In this document: one piece after another, positions 9,091 to 16,591 of the stretch | Position numbering within the stretch: the first letter of the stretch is position 1 | Layout of the letters: every line of letters begins with the position of its first letter | From: Rothia halotolerans | GTDB lineage: Bacteria; Actinomycetota; Actinomycetes; Actinomycetales; Micrococcaceae | Length of the DNA stretch: 64,000 nucleotides | Direction: 5' to 3' | Assembly (NCBI RefSeq): GCF_004136635.1 | Contig: NZ_NOIU01000002.1 | Location: forward strand, 186,001-250,000 | The notes under the pieces: generated by a model | Database searches by the model: none | What the model was told of the DNA's origin: nothing | What the model saw: the letters and a program-made list of their open reading frames with translations, nothing else | Made by a program: the position numbers and the translations under genes

Positions 9091-9283
9091 CCCGGTGGAC
9101 TAGCGACTCCAGGAATGCCGTGCGGTCACATAATTCGCTGTGAGAACAATCGGTTGGACAGGCGCGGCCCCTATGGTGAACAATCATCGCGTTACCGGCG
9201 CACCGGGGGGCTGAGTCGCGTGACCCGAATACCAGACGGGGGCCTTGCGGCTCTCCACCCAGATCTCTCGAAAGCGAGACACC

Positions 9284-9583
9284 ATGGCAACCGATTACGA
9301 CGCACCGCGGAAGCAGGACGACGAGGGCAACAACGACTCGATCGAGGAGCTGAAGTCGCATCGCGGCGACCAGCAGTCCAACGTGGTCGACGAGGACGAG
9401 AACGCCGCCGCGGAGAGCTTCGAGCTGCCCGGCGCGGACCTCTCCCACGAGGAGCTCTCGGTCGTGGTGCTCCCGGCCCAGCAGGACGAGTTCACCTGCG
9501 CCTCCTGCTTTCTGGTGCGCCACCGCTCGCAGATCTCCCGCGAGGAGAACGGCCTCTACTACTGCATCGAGTGCGACGCGTAG
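9284..9583 (+). CDS. DUF4193 family zinc-ribbon-like protein
   Basis: 99 residues, an actinobacteria-specific small protein of unknown function (related to the dUTPase-linked DUF4193 proteins). The N-terminal half is acidic and probably disordered; the C-terminus has two CxxC knuckles (Cys72/Cys75 and Cys94/Cys97), which predict a zinc ribbon. The ATG at 9284 begins the conserved MATDYDAPRK; the upstream in-frame codons are discarded as non-conserved. Divergent from sepH with a 266-base shared upstream region, and followed by a perfect hairpin terminator. Confidence 0.92.
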   Translation: MATDYDAPRKQDDEGNNDSIEELKSHRGDQQSNVVDEDENAAAESFELPGADLSHEELSVVVLPAQQDEFTCASCFLVRHRSQISREENGLYYCIECDA

Positions 9584-9619
9584 GACCGATGCGAGCAGCC
9601 GCCGGGTCCCGGCGGCCGC

Positions 9620-9660
9620 GATGACGAAGGGCCGGCCCGATGGGCCGGCCCTTCGTCATC
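9620..9660. terminator. Perfect 19-bp hairpin terminator
   Basis: GATGACGAAGGGCCGGCCC (9620-9638), a 3-base loop and its exact complement (9642-9660). It separates convergent DUF4193 and DUF3093 and has the symmetry expected of a bidirectional terminator. Confidence 0.8.
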
Positions 9661-9691
9661 TGCCGGGGGCGGCGGGGCCCTCCCGGGCGTC

Positions 9692-10195
9692 TCAGGCGGC
9701 GGGCCCGTCCAGCGGGTCCGCGCCGAGCGCCCGAGCCAGCTCCTCGGGGCGGCGGGAGTTGGTGAGCCAGTACGGGGTGGGGTCGGCCGGGTCGGTGATC
9801 TGGATGCGCGCGATGGGGGAGACCCACGGGCGGAAGTTCATGAAGGCCCTGCCGTCGGCCTCGGGACCCGCGGCGACGCGGGCGGACTCCCCGCGGAAGA
9901 CCTCGACCTCGCCCACGAACTCCCGCTCGATGTGCGCCCGGCCGACCTGCAGCGACTCGTCGGTCACCTCCAGCACCGGCGCGAGGGCCCACAGCAGGAC
10001 GCCCAGCCCGGCCGCCAGCACGACGGCGACCAGGATCGCCACCGGGATGCTGATGGGGGCTCCCACGGCGAAGCAGGCGAGGCCGAACAGCGCGACCAGG
10101 ACCCACACGCCGGGCGAGGGGACCAGCTTCTCGTGGTAGCGGACGGCGGAGGAGGTGGGGGCGTCGTCGTGCCCCCGGGCAACGGAATCTGACAT
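9692..10195 (-). CDS. DUF3093 family membrane protein
   Basis: 167 residues. After a hydrophilic N-terminus (about 1-28) come two adjacent hydrophobic helices (about 29-47 and 49-72), then a soluble beta-rich domain ending in conserved IQITDPADPTPYWLTNSRRPEEL. This is the DUF3093 pattern: a small actinobacterial membrane protein, usually divergent from dut and beside DUF4193, as seen here. Function is unknown; the ITDP...YWLTNSRRP tail resembles PH-like membrane proteins. A 173-base region separates its start from that of dut. Confidence 0.9.
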   Translation of the reverse strand: MSDSVARGHDDAPTSSAVRYHEKLVPSPGVWVLVALFGLACFAVGAPISIPVAILVAVVLAAGLGVLLWALAPVLEVTDESLQVGRAHIEREFVGEVEVFRGESARVAAGPEADGRAFMNFRPWVSPIARIQITDPADPTPYWLTNSRRPEELARALGADPLDGPAA

Positions 10196-10290
10196 GCCTC
10201 CAGAATCTCACGGATCGGCTCCCGGCGCGCACTCGGCGGGGAAGCGCCCCGGCCCGCCCGCTTCCCCACCCACTGCACCCGCCCACCCAC

Positions 10291-10305
10291 TACAGTTGAG
10301 TCGTG
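10291..10305 (+). promoter_or_regulatory. Candidate -10 element for dut
   Basis: TACAGT (10291-10296) lies six bases before an in-frame GTG (10303). If this is the promoter, the mRNA is leaderless from that GTG, or has a 5' leader of about 66 bases to the ATG at 10369. Confidence 0.4.
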
Positions 10306-10368
10306 GCGGACGCGGCCCTTGCCGTCCCGCCCCGACCCAGATCCCCGACCGCAGGACGTCCCGAACGC

Positions 10369-10815
10369 ATGAACCCGACCCTGACCGTGAAGCTGCAGCA
10401 ACTCGACGAGGGCATCGAGCCCCCGGCCTACGCCCGCGACGGCGACGCCGGGGCCGACCTGCGCTCCCGCGTCGAGCTCACCCTGGCCCCGGGGGAGCGG
10501 GCGCTGGTCCCGACCGGCGTCGCGATCGCCCTGCCGGAGGGTTACGTCGGGCTCGTGCACCCGCGCTCGGGCCTGGCCTCGAAGCACGGCATCACCATCG
10601 TCAACGCCCCCGGCACCGTCGACTCGGGGTACCGGGGGGAGCTGATGGTGACGCTGCTCAACACCGACCCCGCCCAGGAGTTCCGGGTGGGGCGCGGCGA
10701 CCGCATCGCGCAGCTGGTCATCCAGCGCTGCGAGCACGCCCGGTTCGACGTCGTCCCCCGGCTCCCCGAGTCCGAGCGCGGCGGCGACGGCTTTGGCTCG
10801 ACCGGACATCTCTAG
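10369..10815 (+). CDS. dut: dUTP diphosphatase
   Basis: 148 residues. Trimeric dUTPase, hydrolysing dUTP to dUMP and pyrophosphate, which keeps uracil out of DNA and supplies dTMP synthesis. All family motifs are visible: DAGADLRS, the PRSGLASKHGI substrate loop, the uracil-binding hairpin NAPGTVDSGYRGE with the catalytic aspartate, GDRIAQLV, and the flexible C-terminal arm RGGDGFGSTG. The ATG at 10369 was chosen because the family begins there. An in-frame GTG at 10303, six bases after a -10-like TACAGT, would add 22 residues and remains possible. The DUF3710 gene follows after 12 bases. Confidence 0.95.
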   Translation: MNPTLTVKLQQLDEGIEPPAYARDGDAGADLRSRVELTLAPGERALVPTGVAIALPEGYVGLVHPRSGLASKHGITIVNAPGTVDSGYRGELMVTLLNTDPAQEFRVGRGDRIAQLVIQRCEHARFDVVPRLPESERGGDGFGSTGHL

Positions 10816-10827
10816 GAGGTAATCACC

Positions 10828-11754
10828 GTGATGGCATTCGGCAAGCGCAAGAACAGGAAGAAGGACTCCCGGCCCGAGGCGGCCGCGGAGCAGGGCCCGG
10901 ACTCGGCGGAGGCCGGTCAGGAGGGTGCCCCGGAGGGGCTGGCCGCCGGTGCCGGCTCCACGCCGGAGGCCGCCGGCGTCCCGGCAGCCCAGGAGGGCTC
11001 CGAGGGGAGGACCGCCCAGGAGAAGTCTTCCCAGGGTGAGCCTCCCCGGCGCAAGGACCCCGAGGGCGAGGCAGCCCAGGGGAAGGCCTCCCAGGGCCAG
11101 GACGCCGAGGAGCAGGACGCCGAGGCCGCGGCCGTGGCCGACCGCGCCTCCCAGGGCCCCTTCGACGCCTCCGAGCGGGACGAGGAGGGCCACTACATCG
11201 ACCTGGGCGGGCTCATGGTCCGCCCGGCCCCGGACGTGAACATCCGGATCGACGTCGACCAGAAGCGGCAGAACGTCGTCTCCGTGACCTTCCAGCACGA
11301 GGGATCCTCGCTGCAGGTCCAGGCCTTCGCGGCGCCCAAGAGCCGCGGCCTCTGGCCCGAGATCCGCACCGAGCTCGCGGAGTCGATCCGCTCCCAGAGC
11401 GGGGTCGCCGACGTCACCGACGGGCCGCTGGGCCGCCAGGTGACCGCCAAGGTGCCCGCCGCCCTGCCCAACGGCGGGCGCGGGTTCAAGGTCGCCCGCT
11501 TCGTCGGGGTCGACGGCCCGCGCTGGTTCCTGCGCGGGGTGATCTCCGGCGACGCCGCGGTCAAGGAGCGGGCCGCCCGGCCCCTCGAGGACGTCTTCAG
11601 GTCGCTGGTGGTGGTGCGCGGCGAGCAGCCCATGGCCCCGCGGGACCTGCTGCCCCTGCGGGTGCCGCAGGACGCCGTGGCCCGGGACGCCCAGGAGGGC
11701 GAGGCCGGCCTCGACGTCCCCGAGCGCGGCCCGGAGATCACGCAGATTGGCTGA
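10828..11754 (+). CDS. DUF3710 family protein
   Basis: 308 residues, actinobacterial, unknown function. The first ~110 residues are a basic start (GKRKNRKK) followed by a low-complexity Glu/Gln/Ala-rich region with repeated (A/S)QG/QE units. The conserved domain (about 115-290) contains VNIRIDVDQKRQNVVSVTF and WFLRGVISGDAA. An ideal Shine-Dalgarno, AGGAGGT (10814-10820), overlaps the dut stop and is spaced best for the GTG at 10828, although ATG follows at 10831. No membrane segment. It follows dut and overlaps the OB-fold gene, a conserved order in Micrococcales. Confidence 0.93.
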   Translation: MMAFGKRKNRKKDSRPEAAAEQGPDSAEAGQEGAPEGLAAGAGSTPEAAGVPAAQEGSEGRTAQEKSSQGEPPRRKDPEGEAAQGKASQGQDAEEQDAEAAAVADRASQGPFDASERDEEGHYIDLGGLMVRPAPDVNIRIDVDQKRQNVVSVTFQHEGSSLQVQAFAAPKSRGLWPEIRTELAESIRSQSGVADVTDGPLGRQVTAKVPAALPNGGRGFKVARFVGVDGPRWFLRGVISGDAAVKERAARPLEDVFRSLVVVRGEQPMAPRDLLPLRVPQDAVARDAQEGEAGLDVPERGPEITQIG

Positions 11755-12205
11755 GGGCCCGCCGGCGGAGGAACGCGGTCCCGCCGCCCGGGCCGCCGTC
11801 CGCCGTCTCCGTCCCGCCGCCCGCGGGGAGGCCGGAGCCGGCCCTCCCCGGGCCAGGGTCATCGTGGAGGGCAGGGTCTCCGAGGTCGTCATCCAGCCCT
11901 ACGACGCGCTGCCTCGCTACGAGGCGCTGCTCGAGGTCTCCGCGAGCCACCGGGCCGCGCCGGCCGAGGGGCGGCGTCCCTCCCGCGCCTCATCCCCTGA
12001 GGCCGATGTGCCAGAATGGGACGCGCGCGAGCTGCCGCTGCCGGCGGGGAGCCTGGTCAGGCTCGTCTGGCACGGCCAGCGCGTCGTCCCCGGCGTGGGG
12101 GCGGGGACCCGACTGCGCTGCTCGGGGATGCTCACCGGCTCCGGGCCCGACGCCGTGATCTACAATCCGCGGTACGAGATCGTCTCGCGCAACCGTCAGT
12201 ACTGA
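11747..12205 (+). CDS. OB-fold nucleic-acid-binding protein
   Basis: 152 residues from a TTG that overlaps the DUF3710 stop by eight bases. Small OB-fold proteins in exactly this position (between DUF3710 and DUF3159) are conserved in actinobacteria; the fold is suggested by ARVIVEGRVSEVVIQP, LVRLVWHGQRVVPGVGAGTRLRCSGML and the terminal YNPRYEIV strand. The N-terminal ~35 residues are Arg/Ala/Gly-rich and poorly conserved, so the exact start is uncertain. A second Ala/Arg-rich insertion (about 68-95) splits the barrel. A nucleic-acid role is inferred from the fold only. Confidence 0.8.
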   Translation: MAEGPPAEERGPAARAAVRRLRPAARGEAGAGPPRARVIVEGRVSEVVIQPYDALPRYEALLEVSASHRAAPAEGRRPSRASSPEADVPEWDARELPLPAGSLVRLVWHGQRVVPGVGAGTRLRCSGMLTGSGPDAVIYNPRYEIVSRNRQY

Positions 12206-12225
12206 GCCGGCGAGGGGAGCTGAGC

Positions 12226-12945
12226 ATGTCCGAACGACCGCCCGAGGAGGGCCCCGCCGAGGACCGCGAGGAGCGGGAGAGCCTCGGGGACAGGATCGCG
12301 GCCTCCTACGGCGCCCAGGAGGGCATCCGCCGCGACGCCAACGGGCAGATCGACGTCCTGCACGCCGTCGGCGGCGTCCGCGGGCTGCTCGAGGCCGTGG
12401 TGCCCGGCGCCCTCTTCCTCGCGATCTACCTCTCGAGCGGCTCGCTGGCGCTGGCCCTGATCATCGCGGTCGGTCTCGCGCTGGCGGCCTCGGTGCTGCG
12501 GCTGCTCCAGCGCGGCAGCGTCATGCAGTCGTTCTCCGGGGCGGTCGGCGTCGTCATCTGCGCCGTCTTCGCCCGGGTCAGCGGCCAGGCGATCGACTAC
12601 TACGTGCCCGGCCTGTGGCTGAACGCCGCGTACCTGGTGGGCTGCGGGCTCTCGATGGCCCTGCGCTGGCCCTTCGTCGGCATCCTGCTGGGGTTCATCC
12701 GCGGCGAGGAGCTGAACTGGCGCAAGCAGCCGGCGCGGATGCGGGCCTACCAGTGGGCCACCGGCTTGTTCGCCGGCATGTTCCTGCTGCGGCTGCTGGT
12801 GCAGCTGCCGCTGTACCTGGCGGACAACGTGGCGGGTATCGGGATCGCCCGCATCGTCATGGGCGTGCCCCTGTACGCCCTGATCATCTGGTGGTGCTGG
12901 ATGATCAGCCGGCCCGCCGCGACCTCGAGCGCCTCGCGGGCCTGA
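12226..12945 (+). CDS. DUF3159 family integral membrane protein
   Basis: 239 residues. A hydrophilic acidic N-terminus (about 1-45) precedes about six hydrophobic helices (VVPGALFLAIYLSSG, LALALIIAVGLALAASVL, GAVGVVICAVFARVSG, LWLNAAYLVGCGL, WATGLFAGMFLLRLLV, IVMGVPLYALIIWWCWM). The spacing and the FIRGEELNWRKQPARMRAYQW loop are characteristic of DUF3159. Function is unknown. The ATG at 12226 has GAGGGGAG seven bases upstream; longer in-frame versions run through the OB-fold gene and are rejected. The first repeat of an intergenic tandem array overlaps its stop codon. Confidence 0.92.
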   Translation: MSERPPEEGPAEDREERESLGDRIAASYGAQEGIRRDANGQIDVLHAVGGVRGLLEAVVPGALFLAIYLSSGSLALALIIAVGLALAASVLRLLQRGSVMQSFSGAVGVVICAVFARVSGQAIDYYVPGLWLNAAYLVGCGLSMALRWPFVGILLGFIRGEELNWRKQPARMRAYQWATGLFAGMFLLRLLVQLPLYLADNVAGIGIARIVMGVPLYALIIWWCWMISRPAATSSASRA

Positions 12946-13072
12946 GCGGGAGGGGCGGCCCGGCCACGCCGAGGGCCTGAGAGAGAAGGGCGGCCCGCCC
13001 GCCCCGAGCGCCTGAGGGGGGCGGCGGGCCGTCCGGTCTGAGGGCCTGAGCGGGGGCCATCCGGCCCGAGGG
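12941..13072. repeat. Degenerate ~35-bp tandem repeat array
   Basis: Four imperfect units start with CCTGAG at about 12941, 12976, 13011 and 13045 (spacing 35, 35 and 34). Each has a G-rich part (GCGGGAGGGGCGGCC-like) and ends in GAGGGCC or GAGCGCC. The first unit overlaps the DUF3159 stop. A similar array lies at 30716-30834. There is no open frame and the units have no unique spacers. Confidence 0.6.
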
Positions 13073-13074
13073 CC

Positions 13075-13812
13075 CTACAGCTCCTGGCCCTGGGCCGTCT
13101 CCTCCGCGGCGTCCTCCGGACCCTCCGCCTCCGGGGCATCGCCGCCCCTGCGGTCCTCGCGGTTCATCATCAGCTGCAGCGCCTCCTCGCCGCGCTGGGT
13201 GGTGATGAAGAACAGCTCGTCGCCCTCCTCCAGCACGTCGTCGCGGCCCGGGGGGATCGGCAGGCCGTCGCGCAGGATCGCCACCAGGGTTGTCTCCGCG
13301 GGCCACGGCACGTCCCCGACGGTCTCGCCCGCCAGCCCGTGCTCCTCCGGCACCGTGTACTCGCTCAGGGTGGCGCCGCCGGCCTGCAGGCTCAGCAGGC
13401 GGACGACGTCGCCCACCTCCACCGCCTCCTCGACCAGCGCGGTCATCAGGCGCGGCGTGGAGACCGCGACGTCGACGCCCCACGAGTCGTCGAAGAGCCA
13501 CTCGTTGCGCGGGTTGTTGACCCGGCCGACGGTGCGCGGCACCCCGAACTCCGAGCGCGCCAGCAGCGAGACCACGAGGTTGGTCTTGTCATCGCCGGTG
13601 GCCGCCACGACGACGTCGACCCGGTGGGGCTCCGCGCGCTTGAGCTCGCTGAGCTCGCACGCGTCCCCCACCAGCCACTCGGCCCCGCCCAGCTCGGAGC
13701 GCCCGATGGCCTCCGGCTTCCGGTCCATCAGGGCCACCCGATGCCCGTGGCTCAGCAGCTCCCTGGCGATGGAGGAGCCCACCGAACCGGCTCCCACGAT
13801 CAGCACCCGCAC
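13075..13812 (-). CDS. TrkA-family potassium uptake regulator (RCK protein), second of pair
   Basis: 245 residues from a GTG one base after the stop of the upstream TrkA gene. An RCK_N Rossmann domain (GAGSVGSSIARELLSHGH, about 7-24, with the terminal aspartate of the second strand in ALMDRKP) binds NAD(H) or ATP/ADP. It is followed by an RCK_C domain (about 145-220) and a short acidic tail. Such proteins form cytosolic rings that gate Trk/Ktr-type channels, and actinobacterial pairs are called CeoB/CeoC. No TrkH/KtrB channel gene is beside it; the nearest transport gene is the divergent KimA-like permease. Confidence 0.9.
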   Translation of the reverse strand: MRVLIVGAGSVGSSIARELLSHGHRVALMDRKPEAIGRSELGGAEWLVGDACELSELKRAEPHRVDVVVAATGDDKTNLVVSLLARSEFGVPRTVGRVNNPRNEWLFDDSWGVDVAVSTPRLMTALVEEAVEVGDVVRLLSLQAGGATLSEYTVPEEHGLAGETVGDVPWPAETTLVAILRDGLPIPPGRDDVLEEGDELFFITTQRGEEALQLMMNREDRRGGDAPEAEGPEDAAEETAQGQEL

Positions 13813-13813
13813 C

Positions 13814-14518
13814 CTAGCTCCTCTCGGTCTTCACGGTCCGCAGCACGCCGTCGTCCTCGTGGGGAGGGGAGGAGAGGATCCTCGAGATCTCGTCGATCTC
13901 CCGGGTGCGCATCATCGCGTGCAGGACGTCGCCCTGCTGGTAGCTCGTGTCCGCCTCGGGGAGCAGGCCCTCGCCGAAGCGCGTGATGTAGGCGATGCGG
14001 ACCCCGCCCGCCTCCTCGATGTCCTTCAGGGGCCGCCCCGCCCACTCCTCGTGCAGGTGCAGCTCCGCGAGCATGAGGCGGCCGGAGGACTCCCGGTAGT
14101 CCCCGGTCAGGCTCTGCTCGGGCAGGATCCGCCGGAGCACCTGGTCGCTGCTCCACCGGACCGCCGCGACCGTGGGGATGCCCAGGCGCTGGTAGAACTC
14201 GGCGCGGTGGGGGTCGTTGATCCGCGCCACGACCCGGGTGACCCTGAAGGTCTCGCGCGCGACCCGCGCGGCGAGGATGTTGGAGTTGTCCCCGTTGGAG
14301 ACGGCCGCGAAGGCGTACGCGCCCTCGATCCCGGCGCGCTCCATGGTGCCGCGGTCGAAGCCGACGCCGGTGACCTTCCGGCCCTGGAAGCCGGCGTCCA
14401 GACGGCGGAAGGCCGCCTCGTCCTGGTCGATCACCGCGACCGTGTGCCCGGCCGCCTCGAGCGTGCGGGCGAGCATCGCGCCGACGCGTCCCACGCCCAT
14501 GATCACGAAATGGGGCAC
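13814..14518 (-). CDS. TrkA-family potassium uptake regulator (RCK protein), first of pair
   Basis: 234 residues from a GTG with GGAGGGA immediately upstream. The nucleotide-binding loop is GVGRVGAMLARTLEAAGH (about 8-25) with Asp31 of VAVIDQD ending the second strand; the RCK_C domain occupies about 130-215. It differs from its partner in lacking the long acidic tail. The two RCK genes are one operon, divergent from the permease at 14630, with a shared 111-base promoter region (minus-strand -10-like TAGGCT at 14573-14578). Confidence 0.9.
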   Translation of the reverse strand: MPHFVIMGVGRVGAMLARTLEAAGHTVAVIDQDEAAFRRLDAGFQGRKVTGVGFDRGTMERAGIEGAYAFAAVSNGDNSNILAARVARETFRVTRVVARINDPHRAEFYQRLGIPTVAAVRWSSDQVLRRILPEQSLTGDYRESSGRLMLAELHLHEEWAGRPLKDIEEAGGVRIAYITRFGEGLLPEADTSYQQGDVLHAMMRTREIDEISRILSSPPHEDDGVLRTVKTERS

Positions 14519-14629
14519 GGTCCCTCCGTTCCTTAGCGCTTCCCGCGCCGGCGAGCCCCGGGCGCAGGCACCAGCCTAGTCCACCGGCCCGGGGTGCCGG
14601 CAGCGGGGGGTGAGGTACCCTTGGGCACT

Positions 14630-16591
14630 GTGCAACCACTCACCGCTCGTGCGCGCCGGGTGCTGCTCGGCGCACCCGAGGAGACGCGGCTGATCCGCGG
14701 GCTGACCCTGCCGAAGCGGGCGGCCCTGCCCGTCTTCGGCTCGGACGGGCTCTCGGCGCTGGCCTACGCGCCGGACGAGATCATCATGGTGCTCGCGCTG
14801 TCCGGCACGGCGGCGCTGGCCCTCTCGCCCTGGGTCGGGCTCGCCATCGCCGTCACGCTGTTCCTCGTGGTGGGCACGTACCGGTACAACATCACCGAGG
14901 TCGCCCGCTCGGGCGGGGACTTCGCCGTGGTGACCGAGCGCCTCGGCCCGGCGGCCGGGACCGCGGCGGGCTCGAGCCTGCTCTTCGACTTCGTCCTGAT
15001 GGTCGCGGTCTCCGTCTCCAGCGCCTCCACCTACCTGGTGACGCTCATGCCGTTCCTGCAGCCCCACCGGCCCCTCCTGGCCGTCGGGCTCGTGGCCCTG
15101 CTGACCCTGGCCTACCTGCGCGGGGCCAGGGTCGCCGGCCGCGTGGCGCCGGTGCCCACGTGGGCATTCGCCGCGCTGCTGGCGCTGACGATCGGCGTCG
15201 GCGTCGTCCAGTCCTGGACGGGAGGGCTCGGGGCGGCCCCCAGCGCCGGGTACGAGCTGGTCCCCGCCTCGCCGGAGGAGGACGCCCTGGTCGGCTTCGG
15301 CCTGGCCCTCCTGCTGGCCCGGGCGTTCTCCTCGGGGGCGGTCACGCTGACCGGCGTCGAGTCCGTGAGCAACGCGGTGCCCTTCTTCCGGCCCCCGCGC
15401 TCCCGCAACGCCGCGACGACGCTGATGATCATCGGCAGCATCTCGGCCGTGGCCCTGCTGGGCGTGCTCTACCTCGCCCACGAGAGCGGCGCCGTGGTGA
15501 CCATGAGCCCGGCGCAGCTGCTCGTCGACGGCCGCCCCGTCCCCGGGGACTTCCACCAGATGCCCGTGCTGGGCCAGGTCGCGGTCGCCGTGTTCGGCAG
15601 CGGGCCCCTGGCCGAGCTGCTGCTGATCAGCACGGCCCTCCTGCTGCTGATCGCGCCGGCGGCGGCGTACATCGGCTTCCCGATCCTCGCCTCCTCCATG
15701 GCCGACCGCGGCTACCTGCCCGTGCAGCTGCGGGCGGGGGAGAACCGCTCCGCCTACGCCAGCGGCGCCCTGATGCTCGGGGCAGGGGCGGCCGCCGTCA
15801 CCGCCGCCTTCGGGGCGGACGTCAACGACCTCATCCAGCTCTACGTGCTGGGCGTGCTGTTCTCGATGTCCCTGACCCAGGCCGCCGTCCTGCGCAGCAG
15901 GCACCGGCGGATCCGCCGGGTCACGGACCGCTTCCTGCGCCGGCGCATGCTGCGCGACCAGGCGATCACCACGGCGGGGCTCGCCGCGACCCTGATGGCC
16001 CTGGTCATCGTGCTCATCACCAAGATCGGCCAGGGGGCGTGGGTGACGGTGCTCGTGGTGGCCGCCCTGAGCCTGGCCGCCAACGGCATCAAGAGACACT
16101 ACCGACGCATCGACGAGGAGCTGGCCGTGACCGGACGCCATCAGTACAAGGCCCTGCCCGCCCGGGTGCACGCGATGGTGGTGATCCCGAAGCTGCGGCG
16201 CCCGGCCCTCAGGGCGCTGTCCTACGCGCGCGCGACCAGGCCCTCCACCCTGGAGGCCCTGGTGCTCAACGTCGACGACGCGCAGACCCGCGAGATCCGA
16301 TCCCGCTGGGACGCCTACGAGATCCCCGTGCCGATGACCGTGCTGGAGGCGCCCTACCGGGACCGGATCCGGCCGGTCCTCCAGCACGTGCGGGCCGCGC
16401 GCACCCGCTCGCCCCGCGACGTCGTCATCGTGTACCTGCCGGAGTACATCGTGGAGCGGTGGTGGCAGCGGATCCTGCACCGGCGGCAGGGCCGGCGGCT
16501 CAGCCGGGCGCTCGCCGAGGAGCCGGGCGTGGTGACCGCCCTGGTGCCGTGGCGGCTGGGCCGGGAGAACGACGACGAGGAGGAGAAGTGA
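14630..16591 (+). CDS. APC-superfamily permease, KimA/YdaO-like, probable potassium importer
   Basis: 653 residues. The N-terminal signature LPKRAALPVFGSDGLSALAYAPDEI, about twelve hydrophobic segments (about 45-470) and a ~170-residue soluble C-terminus (about 485-650) match the KimA/YdaO branch of the APC superfamily, known as high-affinity K+/H+ symporters. Generic annotation would be amino acid permease. The divergent pair of RCK regulators supports a potassium role. The start is taken as GTG 14630, eight bases after a -10-like TACCCT (14616-14621), suggesting a leaderless mRNA; in-frame TTG 14621 and GTG 14594 are alternatives. The methyltransferase start overlaps its stop. Confidence 0.87.
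   Translation: MQPLTARARRVLLGAPEETRLIRGLTLPKRAALPVFGSDGLSALAYAPDEIIMVLALSGTAALALSPWVGLAIAVTLFLVVGTYRYNITEVARSGGDFAVVTERLGPAAGTAAGSSLLFDFVLMVAVSVSSASTYLVTLMPFLQPHRPLLAVGLVALLTLAYLRGARVAGRVAPVPTWAFAALLALTIGVGVVQSWTGGLGAAPSAGYELVPASPEEDALVGFGLALLLARAFSSGAVTLTGVESVSNAVPFFRPPRSRNAATTLMIIGSISAVALLGVLYLAHESGAVVTMSPAQLLVDGRPVPGDFHQMPVLGQVAVAVFGSGPLAELLLISTALLLLIAPAAAYIGFPILASSMADRGYLPVQLRAGENRSAYASGALMLGAGAAAVTAAFGADVNDLIQLYVLGVLFSMSLTQAAVLRSRHRRIRRVTDRFLRRRMLRDQAITTAGLAATLMALVIVLITKIGQGAWVTVLVVAALSLAANGIKRHYRRIDEELAVTGRHQYKALPARVHAMVVIPKLRRPALRALSYARATRPSTLEALVLNVDDAQTREIRSRWDAYEIPVPMTVLEAPYRDRIRPVLQHVRAARTRSPRDVVIVYLPEYIVERWWQRILHRRQGRRLSRALAEEPGVVTALVPWRLGRENDDEEEK

Noticed and set aside
12941-13072. 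Tandem repeats considered as a CRISPR array
   Set aside because: Units are degenerate and contiguous without unique spacers, and no cas gene is near.
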